Source of the DNA: Ktedonobacteraceae bacterium
Lineage (GTDB): Bacteria; Chloroflexota; Ktedonobacteria; Ktedonobacterales; Ktedonobacteraceae
Assembly (NCBI GenBank): GCA_017354095.1
Contig: JAFMRP010000177.1
Coordinates: 1-8,188 of the forward strand
DNA length: 8,188 bases
Direction of reading: 5' to 3'
Part shown: in pieces, positions 1-6,256 of the stretch
Numbering within the stretch: the first letter of the stretch is position 1
Layout of the letters: every line of letters starts with the position of its first letter
The notes under the pieces: model-generated
Told to the model about the DNA's origin: nothing
Database searches by the model: none
The model's input: the letters and a program-made list of their open reading frames with translations, nothing else
Position numbers and translations under genes: made by a program

Positions 1-2547
1 GGCCAGGTGATATTCATCGTCACTGGCCACGACCATGATCGGCACATGGCTGGATCGACAGAAAAACAATCCCTGCCCCTTAGGCGCTGTCTCTAGAAAG
101 CGGCGTTCTTCCTCGGAGAGCTGAAAGGCCCGCGTAATGGTGTCCAGTGTCGTCGCATCATGATGCAGTAGCACTTTCATGGCCGAGTTGAGCAGGATGG
201 TTTGTCCTGCTTTGCTCGCGAGGAAGTCATTGACGTTCTGGGTCACCATGCGCAGGTGCAGATTCTCCTTGCGTGCTCCACGGCTCAGTCCCGCCAGGTA
301 GTTCCCACCTTCCAAGAACTCCATGAGTACCCAGGCCTCATCGATGAGCAGCAACCGAGGCTTCGGGGTGCGCTCACGGCGTACGACCCCCCACACAAAC
401 TCGATGATGAGATACAGACCAATGCGCAACATCTCATCAGAGGCATGCTTCAACCGTTTGAGGTCAAACACCACCAGTTGATTATCGAGTTGGACATCGG
501 TCGTCTCGGGAAAGGACGAGAGATGCCGCAGGAGGCGATCACTCAGCCCAAGCGGATCGCCATCCTGTAGGATCAAGTCATAGATTGCTTGCATATTCGG
601 CGCAGGTTGATCATGGGTGCTGGGATCGGGGAGAATGCCTCGATCCGCATAGGCACGTGTGATCATCTTGTGCAGATAGCTGCGCTCTTTTTGCGGCAGC
701 ACGCCCGGGTCTTTTTCCGCCAGCAGGAGGTCAAAGAGCACTAACAAACTCTCCACTTTCTCTTTCAGTGTGTTGGCTTCGCTGCGACTCGTTCCGAGAT
801 CAAACGGGTTGATGTGCAGTTGCCCTGGCGAGAGGGCGATGTGAGACCCACCAAAGCGGTCACAGATGCGCCCAAACTCATCGTCAGGATCAATTACAAT
901 CCCTTCCATGCCGAGCAGCAAGTAACGCATGAGTCCAAGCTTTTCATAGAAGGATTTGCCGGAGCCGCTTTTCGCAAACACCAGCTCATGCCCATTCTCC
1001 AATTGGCTGGAGGTGGGATCGATCAGCACCAGGCCGCCAGAGGGAGTCAACCCTACCAGCGCTCCCGCTTCGGTCGACAGATTGCTGGAGCAGAAGGGGA
1101 AGCTACAGGCGATGGTGGAGGTGTCCAGTTTGCGTGCCCGATGGAGGATGTCGCGTCCATTCACGCAAGAGCGCCAGGCTTGCAGGTGCTCGTATTCCAG
1201 CGCCACACTGTGCAATTCCAGGCTTTTGAGGTGCTGGGCCACCTTCTGATCGCGCTCGCGCAGCACGGATGCGCTCTCGGCGCGAGTCAGCATGTAGAGC
1301 GAAAAGGCATGCACCTGCTCCGTTTTGGAGACCAGTTTGCTCCGCAGTGCATCGACATCATCACGGGCTGCCGCAATATAGGGATCGGCGGTCTTGCCCT
1401 GCCGTGCTTCCAACAGCTGCGTGGCATGGAAGCCGGTGAGTTTTCGGCTCAGGCTGCGCACAAAGCGCGTCGGGTCGAGGGTTTCGAGAAACAACAGCAC
1501 ATCGATACCTGGCTCATCAATGGCCAGCAGTTGATCGACCCATCCAGCAAGGGCATAAGCCGGATAACCAATTACCGTCCTGCCTCGCACATATTCATCA
1601 TGCTGATGGTGCACCCGCAGATAGTGGGGTGTGTGCTCGACACTGGCTGGCTGGACCAGTTCAGGCAGACTCACCCAATCCGGTAATGCTGTCTGCTGCT
1701 TCGCGGTAATCCTGCCACGGCGTCTCCTTTGCCACTTCATCTTGTGAGGAGCTTGCCAGATCCGTCGACGTTGCTGGGAATGCATACTGCTGTGTTCCTC
1801 GATTGCTCGCTGCAGATGATGAGCGTCTGGCACCAGGGCACGCTGGTCGGACGCCGGACGTATGGAATCCAATAGATGCGGGAGCATGGGCTGAATGGGA
1901 TAATCCAGCGTGGACAAGACATTTTGCGGAAGTCCATATTCCTCGGCATCGCTGGTATGGATGCAACTCAGATAGTACTGAACCAGTTGGTCACCGCTCA
2001 GGCGACTGGAGGTCAACCCAGCTCGGCTGAGTCCATCCATCACATCGGCCACTTTCTGGGTGAGCTCCGTATGCGCCTGGTCACGCACCTCCTCTTTCGA
2101 GAGCCGTTGGTAGTGGCGATCCCTGGTGTTGATCACCAGGGAGACCCGCACATAAAATTCCCGACGCAACAGCGCTCGATGGACCGACAACTGCTGGACA
2201 AACTGGCGGTGTGAGACAGCCTGTTCACGATACTGCGGCTGCGGGTGTGTCTGGGCCGTGTGGGTCAGCTGCGCCAGATACGGCTCAATATCGTAACGCT
2301 GGATGCGCAGATGGATGCAGAGAGTCCGATCTACCGGCGTGAGGCCAGTCAGGAAGACACGGAACCCTTCGACGATACGCGCCTGTTCCTCATGGGTCAT
2401 CAGGGGAAAGTTGACCGGATCCACCTTGAGTACTGCCTGGTATTCGCGCTGCACTTTGGGCGCCTGCTCTGCCCGCAACACCAGGCAGTCGTGCTGGAGC
2501 TCGCGGATGTTGAGCACGTTGAGCAGGTTGCCTTTTCCCTTTACCAT
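1..2547 (-). CDS. virB4: VirB4-family T4SS ATPase (C-terminus off left edge)
   Basis: VirB4 ATPases sit at the cytoplasmic base of the type IV secretion channel and power pilus/channel assembly and substrate transfer. My translation of the minus strand is open for all 849 codons visible. Walker A is AKSGSGKS at residues 525-532 (K531). Walker B is LLLIDEAW with D736 and E737. The downstream TQNVNDFL motif is at 769-776. Family signatures such as IDPDDEFGR and INPFDL lie between the Walker motifs. The N-terminal ~450 residues match the CagE/TrbE/VirB region in style. The first Walker A position is Ala instead of Gly. An Arg-rich stretch (RRRIW...QRRRRGR) lies at about 260-279. The visible end (IMVVASDDEYHLA) looks like the usual extreme C-terminus, so few codons should be missing. 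The start is the ATG 7 bases after AGGAGG. It overlaps the prgI stop by 7 bases, which suggests translational coupling. Confidence 0.95.
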   Translation of the reverse strand, partial: MVKGKGNLLNVLNIRELQHDCLVLRAEQAPKVQREYQAVLKVDPVNFPLMTHEEQARIVEGFRVFLTGLTPVDRTLCIHLRIQRYDIEPYLAQLTHTAQTHPQPQYREQAVSHRQFVQQLSVHRALLRREFYVRVSLVINTRDRHYQRLSKEEVRDQAHTELTQKVADVMDGLSRAGLTSSRLSGDQLVQYYLSCIHTSDAEEYGLPQNVLSTLDYPIQPMLPHLLDSIRPASDQRALVPDAHHLQRAIEEHSSMHSQQRRRIWQAPHKMKWQRRRRGRITAKQQTALPDWVSLPELVQPASVEHTPHYLRVHHQHDEYVRGRTVIGYPAYALAGWVDQLLAIDEPGIDVLLFLETLDPTRFVRSLSRKLTGFHATQLLEARQGKTADPYIAAARDDVDALRSKLVSKTEQVHAFSLYMLTRAESASVLRERDQKVAQHLKSLELHSVALEYEHLQAWRSCVNGRDILHRARKLDTSTIACSFPFCSSNLSTEAGALVGLTPSGGLVLIDPTSSQLENGHELVFAKSGSGKSFYEKLGLMRYLLLGMEGIVIDPDDEFGRICDRFGGSHIALSPGQLHINPFDLGTSRSEANTLKEKVESLLVLFDLLLAEKDPGVLPQKERSYLHKMITRAYADRGILPDPSTHDQPAPNMQAIYDLILQDGDPLGLSDRLLRHLSSFPETTDVQLDNQLVVFDLKRLKHASDEMLRIGLYLIIEFVWGVVRRERTPKPRLLLIDEAWVLMEFLEGGNYLAGLSRGARKENLHLRMVTQNVNDFLASKAGQTILLNSAMKVLLHHDATTLDTITRAFQLSEEERRFLETAPKGQGLFFCRSSHVPIMVVASDDEYHLA

Positions 2548-2933
2548 GCCTGATCCTCCTGTTTCTCTTCGTTATGTGACGCACGTTGCTGCTGGCACAG
2601 GTCTTCGCGGCACTCCCACTGATCGGGAGTATGAAAATGCCAGGTGTACACCCTGGAGTGAGCCAGGTAGACGAGCAAAATCAATCCCCATTCTTCGAGT
2701 CCGCGACCCCCTCGCTTGACAAAGGCCAGGGTCACTACCCCCATAAAACAGAGGGAGGCCATGGCCAGGCACATGATCAGGTCTACCGTGGTAGGTTGGG
2801 GAAAGAGGGCAAACGTATTGGTAAAAAGCGCATCGGAGAGCCCTGCTCCCACGAAGAGTAGCAAGCATTGGCGTATGGTCAGTCCGAAAACGAACTGATC
2901 TTCGGTTTCGAGATGGTTCGGAATCGGATGCAT
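2541..2933 (-). CDS. prgI: PrgI-family T4SS inner-membrane protein (VirB3-like)
   Basis: PrgI-family proteins are small inner-membrane subunits of Gram-positive-type conjugation systems, encoded directly ahead of the VirB4 ATPase and placed in the VirB3 position. The 130-residue product begins MHPIPNHLETEDQFVFGLT, the typical family opening (IP.hle.ED...FGLT.RQ). It has two hydrophobic segments at about residues 22-45 and 48-72, then a short amphipathic region (EEWGLILLVYL). A charged polar tail ends in EEKQEDQAW. An ATG four codons upstream (2945) is in frame but lacks a ribosome site. The ATG at 2933 has GGAGG 5 bases upstream and gives the family-typical N-terminus, so I chose it. Its last codons overlap virB4. 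It lies 27 bases after the upstream small membrane protein gene, within one operon. Confidence 0.88.
   Translation of the reverse strand: MHPIPNHLETEDQFVFGLTIRQCLLLFVGAGLSDALFTNTFALFPQPTTVDLIMCLAMASLCFMGVVTLAFVKRGGRGLEEWGLILLVYLAHSRVYTWHFHTPDQWECREDLCQQQRASHNEEKQEDQAW
2555..2560 (-). promoter_or_regulatory. Ribosome-binding site of virB4
   Basis: Minus-strand AGGAGG, 7 bases before the ATG at 2547, lying inside the last codons of prgI. It fixes the virB4 start and implies coupled translation of the two genes. Confidence 0.85.
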
Positions 2934-2938
2934 AAAAA

Positions 2939-2943
2939 CCTCC
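2939..2943 (-). promoter_or_regulatory. Ribosome-binding site deciding the prgI start
   Basis: Minus-strand GGAGG followed by TTTTT and the ATG at 2933. No purine-rich site precedes the alternative ATG at 2945, so this site favours the shorter protein. Confidence 0.65.
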
Positions 2944-2960
2944 ATTATTTTTGTGGTGTG

Positions 2961-3224
2961 CTAAGGTGTAGGCGTCGGTGCGTTGACTGGAAACATCGTT
3001 TTCACCGCCGCCGCCGCGACCGGCGAGAGCATGAGCAAGGCAAAGCCAATAATGACCCCAAAGGCAGCTATCCGCGCATAGGTCTGTCGATGCTCATTGC
3101 CCAGGGAGGTAAAAATCATCAAGGCAACCAGGCAGATCATGGCTGCTAGTAATCCCAACCCGAGAGCCTGGCAGGCCTGGACAAAGGTCGTGCCAACCTT
3201 TTGAAGCTCGGGAAACTGATTCAT
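2961..3224 (-). CDS. Small two-helix membrane protein, candidate VirB2/TrbC-like pilin subunit
   Basis: An 87-residue protein starting MNQFPELQKVGTTF. It has hydrophobic helices at about 18-38 and 50-75, separated by a short polar loop (SLGNEHRQTYAR), and a Pro/Thr-rich tail (NAPTPTP). Size, two-helix hairpin layout and position just before the VirB3-like and VirB4 genes fit a VirB2/TrbC pilin or channel subunit. There is no sequence motif that proves it. No clear signal-peptidase site precedes the first helix. The start is the ATG 10 bases after AAGGGG. A longer in-frame reading to 3461 overlaps the upstream gene and adds a His/Arg-rich, non-protein-like sequence, so I rejected it. It could also be an uncharacterised accessory membrane subunit. 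Confidence 0.7.
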   Translation of the reverse strand: MNQFPELQKVGTTFVQACQALGLGLLAAMICLVALMIFTSLGNEHRQTYARIAAFGVIIGFALLMLSPVAAAAVKTMFPVNAPTPTP

Positions 3225-3288
3225 CTGGACGTATCCCCTTTCTGTGTTGTCTGAGTATGTCCGTATCGGTGCTCGTGTGATACCACCG

Positions 3289-5196
3289 TTATGACACTGG
3301 TGGCGATGGCGACGATGGTGGAGGCCCTGCTTCCGGTGATGATGGGAAGCCTTGTGGGCGCACCGTTGTCTGTCTTGGCGGCGGAGGGACACGTGATGGC
3401 CCTGATCGGTGGCGTGACACGGTTGGCATGGAGGTTCTCTGGATGGGTGTCGTTCTGCCACCCGGTGTCCGTGTCAACCTACCATCCGGACCGTGATCCC
3501 GGCCACTGCTGCCTGATCCGCGGCCATTACCGCCATGTGCTGACTGGCGACCTCCGCCCCTCCCTTGAGTGGAACCATCCCTACTGCCGCCTGATCCGTA
3601 CCCATTGTCACCACCAGATCTGAAATTCCCCCCACCACCTGGACCACGACGGCCACCTTCACCACCTGATCCACCACTCCCACCGTTGTCCGGGCCACGA
3701 CCACTGCCTTGACGCGCAGAAGGATCCTGCCTGATAGTGATGGTACGTCCCCCTCGTAAACCCGCAGCAGAGAGGCCTCCGACCGCCAGGGCTCTGACAC
3801 TTCGCCCTGCAGCTCCCAGAAACAGCAGCGGACCTCCAGCCAACGCATATCCCCCGACCCCAAAGGCCATGCGAACCACTGCGACAAACGTGGCCAACGC
3901 GACATAGAGAACCGCCAGAGCGAGCAGTAGTTGCACGATGCTAAGCGAACCGTCTGACTGATGGAGCACACTCAGCGCGATGCGATTCCCGACGTCCAGC
4001 ATGAATGCCTGCATCGCTTGCAAGAAAATGAGCAGAATGGCGGCTCTGGCAGCTCCCTGCGCCCAGCGCTGGGTTTCCGGCAGCGCCGCCAGGAAAAAGA
4101 GCAATGGGCTGGCAGCGTAGAGAATATAGATAAAGGCCAGACGTGCGGCTTCTTCCACCACCAGCACCAAGCCTGAGAGCCCGTATATGACTTGGAGCAG
4201 GCCAAGCCGGATGCCAGGATTAGGAGTTCTAACAATCGTTTGCAGCGTCGTACTCGAAAAGAGCCCACTGAGGGCATTGTTGGCCTGAAGCAGTAGGATG
4301 AACAGATGCTGAGACAACAGGGCAGCCAACAACGCAAACACCAGGCGGGGCAGCAACTCCAGGACCTGCGCATAGGAGAGCCAGCTGACCACCGCGCCAA
4401 GCATCGAACGCAACGCTCCCCAGGCAATCACTGCCGTCACACACACCAGCACAATACTCCACGAGGCCGTCCACAGACGGATCAGGCCAGCAGATTGGTC
4501 ATCCTGGAAGGGTGAAAGCGGTGTTTGCCACAAAAAGTGCAGCTGTTGTTCATTGGTATGGTAGAAGTCGCCAATGGCCTGCGCAGCAGCGTTGATGAGT
4601 CCACGGGCAGCTTGACAGAGATCGAAACTCTGCCCGAACGGAAGTGAGAGAAAACAGGCACGGGTCGATTCTGTATTACCATTGCCATCCTGAATAAACG
4701 TTTTGGTGGGGCCGGTGACCGGCTGGACGGGCGCAACAAAACCGATGAGATGTACATGAATGGTGCCTTCGCTCCACGGCTTCTTGAAGAGATCTGCTGG
4801 CCAGTGTAAGGTGTGCAACAGCTCGTGGACCGGCACATCAGTCCCTTTGGCGCCGAATTGGGGACCATTCCAGGCCCAATAATCCAGACAGAGACTATCG
4901 ACTGTATCATGTTGATACTTGGGACTCAAGCGATCAGCTGGCCAGTTGAAGAGAAAGGTGATGGTTTGAGCAATCGTGCCACCACCAGGGTTCTCACACG
5001 TGTTGCCAAACTGCCCCACGCCATAGATGGTCCCTTGAGAGTGGGTACTACCTTGAGGTGTGCCAGCCTGTTGCCAGGCCATGGATCGCGCCTGCGCAGG
5101 GCTGGAAGGGAGCGCGAACAGGAGCAAGGCGACCACAAAGAGCAGCGCTAGCAGGCACCTGAGCCCCAGAGCGAGCAATAGGTTTCGTGGTTGCAT
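3289..5196 (-). CDS. VirB6/TrbL-like polytopic T4SS membrane protein with low-complexity tail
   Basis: A 635-residue protein. Residues 1-36 form a signal peptide (MQPRNLLLALG..., long hydrophobic core, AQA cleavage site at 34-36). An exported region to about 240 contains four cysteines (C67, C103, C181, C194), which may form disulfides. Six or seven hydrophobic segments follow at about 243-475 (for example 243-262, 283-304, 352-372, 418-441). The last ~155 residues are a Gly/Arg/Ser-rich then Pro-rich tail, with RGG-like pieces such as GRGGGR and a PPPP run. This resembles VirB6/TrbL channel proteins of monoderm conjugation systems, and its place ahead of pilin-like, prgI and virB4 genes supports that. 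Assignment rests on topology and context, not a diagnostic motif. The start is the ATG 8 bases after AGGAGG; an in-frame GTG at 5205 overlaps that site and is unlikely. It heads the downstream operon. Confidence 0.8.
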   Translation of the reverse strand: MQPRNLLLALGLRCLLALLFVVALLLFALPSSPAQARSMAWQQAGTPQGSTHSQGTIYGVGQFGNTCENPGGGTIAQTITFLFNWPADRLSPKYQHDTVDSLCLDYWAWNGPQFGAKGTDVPVHELLHTLHWPADLFKKPWSEGTIHVHLIGFVAPVQPVTGPTKTFIQDGNGNTESTRACFLSLPFGQSFDLCQAARGLINAAAQAIGDFYHTNEQQLHFLWQTPLSPFQDDQSAGLIRLWTASWSIVLVCVTAVIAWGALRSMLGAVVSWLSYAQVLELLPRLVFALLAALLSQHLFILLLQANNALSGLFSSTTLQTIVRTPNPGIRLGLLQVIYGLSGLVLVVEEAARLAFIYILYAASPLLFFLAALPETQRWAQGAARAAILLIFLQAMQAFMLDVGNRIALSVLHQSDGSLSIVQLLLALAVLYVALATFVAVVRMAFGVGGYALAGGPLLFLGAAGRSVRALAVGGLSAAGLRGGRTITIRQDPSARQGSGRGPDNGGSGGSGGEGGRRGPGGGGNFRSGGDNGYGSGGSRDGSTQGRGGGRQSAHGGNGRGSGSSGRDHGPDGRLTRTPGGRTTPIQRTSMPTVSRHRSGPSRVPPPPRQTTVRPQGFPSSPEAGPPPSSPSPPVS

Positions 5197-5204
5197 GTGA
5201 AGCA

Positions 5205-5210
5205 CCTCCT
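5205..5210 (-). promoter_or_regulatory. Ribosome-binding site of the VirB6/TrbL-like gene
   Basis: Minus-strand AGGAGG, 8 bases before the ATG at 5196. It excludes the in-frame GTG at 5205 as the start, because that codon uses the final G of the site. Confidence 0.8.
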
Positions 5211-5218
5211 CACTTTCT

Positions 5219-5236
5219 TTCTTGAGAGCATGGTTG
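5219..5236 (-). repeat. 18-bp leader repeat with upstream ATG, copy A
   Basis: On the minus strand this reads CAACCATGCTC-N-C-N-AGAA and matches copy B at 7508-7525 at 16 of 18 positions. Both copies lie between the shared promoter block and the main gene start. In this copy the ATG at 5231 opens a 27-codon frame that runs out of frame across the VirB6-like start and ends at 5148. No ribosome site precedes it, so translation is uncertain. The conserved sequence may act as RNA or DNA instead. Confidence 0.55.
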
Positions 5237-5249
5237 GTATGAGCATCAG

Positions 5250-5391
5250 AGCGTGAGCCTGGCCCGGCAGGGGGACGCGATCACCCAACGAAAGGAGACT
5301 GGTGATCGTGGCTGAGAAGGCTCTCTGCTCGTGGCTGTCGCGCACGAACAGTACAAGCGGGGCATGCCTCAAAAAGACCAACGCTCACGCT
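5250..5391 (-). promoter_or_regulatory. Potentially structured leader segment of the T4SS channel operon
   Basis: The segment is bounded by a perfect 9-bp inverted repeat (AGCGTGAGC at 5250-5258, GCTCACGCT at 5383-5391). Inside are an 8-bp hairpin (CGATCACC at 5278-5285, GGTGATCG at 5301-5308, 15-base loop) and a 5-bp hairpin (TCGTG 5329-5333, CACGA 5343-5347). As minus-strand RNA the large loop contains CUCCUUU, which could pair with GAGGAG of the ribosome site. The other transcription unit lacks this segment: its two shared leader elements are only 5 bp apart. It may be a cis-acting RNA or a small inserted element. Stems of this size can arise by chance, so confidence is limited. Confidence 0.35.
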
Positions 5392-5393
5392 TT

Positions 5394-5463
5394 CTCTAGT
5401 GTGCAGGAATTCAGCGGGAAAAACCATAGCATCTACCCTACATTTTGGATGTAGAGTAGATGC
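5394..5463 (-). promoter_or_regulatory. Shared promoter/operator block, copy A
   Basis: This block lies upstream of the VirB6/TrbL-like operon and is about 80% identical over 60 bp to copy B at 7531-7590. In minus orientation it holds a dyad, then a possible extended -10 (TGC-TATGGT, TATGGT at 5428-5423), then TTCCCGC and TTCCTGC 11 bp apart, then CTAGAG. The dyad here is a 35-bp inverted repeat (5429-5463, 15-bp arms with 14 paired, 5-bp centre). No good -35 is seen at the expected spacing. Its place is taken by the dyad, which suggests a regulator-dependent promoter; this is inference. Confidence 0.6.
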
Positions 5464-5707
5464 AGAGTAATGCCAGGAAAACGTGCCGCGTTTGCTCCTC
5501 GCAGGCGCATCTCTGGTGAGCGAGCGAGGTCAGTATCACAGCCAGTCCAAAAAGGAGAGCCTGGAGACGCAGAGCAAGCATCGTTGATCCCTCTTTCCCA
5601 CAGGATGCGCAACGAGTTGGGAGAATATCTGTTCAGATTTGACCGGCTCTGATAAACTGATGATGGGCCTTTTTGTTCCGGGCTTCTAATCTCTGGATAC
5701 CGATGAT
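5464..5707. other. Non-coding stretch between the two transcription units
   Basis: No gene is supported here on either strand. Short frames exist but lack ribosome sites and have random-looking composition. The only local symmetry noticed is ATCTG-TT-CAGAT at 5627-5638. No RNA gene or convincing terminator was seen. Confidence 0.6.
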
Positions 5708-6001
5708 ATGCAAGACCAATTGGATGAAGCGCTCGCTCATTTGTGGGAGGAGGGATGCCCTCTGGCTCATCCTTCTGGGAGATCACAAATGATCGCCATT
5801 GGGATTCGACGATGGCGAAGTTTTGAGCGCCGCAATACACGCAAACACCCCACACTTGATGATCGAGTTGAAGATCTCGCGATTGGTCTCCGAGATGCAT
5901 TCGAGCCAGATCACAAGCTAGTTGGTCCGATGATGCACCATTATCGCTGTGTCTCCAAAGCGATGGCTTCTGTTTTTGCTCCCCCTCACTTCACCACTTG
6001 A
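5708..6001 (+). CDS. Doubtful 97-residue hypothetical protein
   Basis: An open frame in the gap between the two minus-strand units, transcribed against them. The product starts MQDQLDEALAHLWEEG and has acidic, helix-like stretches and an Arg-rich middle (RRWRSFERRNTRK). Its composition is more protein-like than the competing minus-strand frame over the same bases. I do not recognise a family. There is no ribosome site before the ATG and no clear promoter, so it could be a leaderless gene, a remnant of a longer gene or a chance frame. It has no signal peptide or membrane segment. A small hairpin follows at 6012-6029. Confidence 0.35.
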   Translation: MQDQLDEALAHLWEEGCPLAHPSGRSQMIAIGIRRWRSFERRNTRKHPTLDDRVEDLAIGLRDAFEPDHKLVGPMMHHYRCVSKAMASVFAPPHFTT

Positions 6002-6256
6002 GAGAGACCGAGCCGCTTACTAAAGCGGCCAAGGCGTTGATGCGAGCCAGACGCTGCTCACGACAATGAGTAGTAGGCCCGCTCAGCCCTGGAGAGGAGC
6101 CTGAGTGGAGAGGGCGGTGAGTCAGACTGGCAGAGGACTCCACCCGTACATCTACATGTTGATGATGTGAGAGCAGGACCCAGGCCCGCCGATGAAATTT
6201 GCGAGGCCGAACTTGCTACTTCCTCCTTATCAGCTCGTTGCGCTTCCCGGGGTCTT
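6002..6256. other. Non-coding stretch downstream of the hydrolase gene
   Basis: No supported gene. It contains a GC-rich 7-bp hairpin (6012-6029) and an 8-bp direct repeat TGGAGAGG at 6090-6097 and 6106-6113. An orphan AAGGAGG-like site on the minus strand near 6221-6227 is not followed by a start codon at useful spacing. Confidence 0.5.
6012..6029. terminator. Candidate hairpin terminator between opposing frames
   Basis: GCCGCTT-ACTA-AAGCGGC forms a perfect 7-bp stem with a 4-base loop. It lies 11 bases after the plus-strand ORF stop and about 230 bases downstream of the hydrolase stop. No run of T follows on either strand; the minus side is only moderately T-rich (TCGGTCTCTCTC). The terminator role is therefore tentative. 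Confidence 0.25.

Noticed and set aside
814..1686. 290-codon plus-strand frame, and a similar one at 202-570
   Set aside because: They lie opposite virB4, whose minus-strand reading carries both Walker motifs; the plus-strand products show no family features.
3225..3461. Long N-terminal extension of the pilin-like protein
   Set aside because: It overlaps the VirB6/TrbL-like tail and reads as His/Arg-rich shadow sequence; the internal ATG at 3224 has its own ribosome site.
3480..3740. Short repeated triplet-rich DNA that might suggest a repeat array or CRISPR
   Set aside because: The repeats follow the codons of the Gly/Ser/Arg-rich tail, with no fixed repeat-spacer pattern.
5394..5463. Origin of transfer (hairpin followed by TTCCTGCA)
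   Set aside because: The same block occurs twice, each time ahead of a gene and in the same orientation, and no relaxase is present; a promoter/operator explains it better.
5433..5900. 155-codon minus-strand frame between the two units
   Set aside because: No ribosome site, random-looking composition, and its end runs through the conserved promoter dyad.
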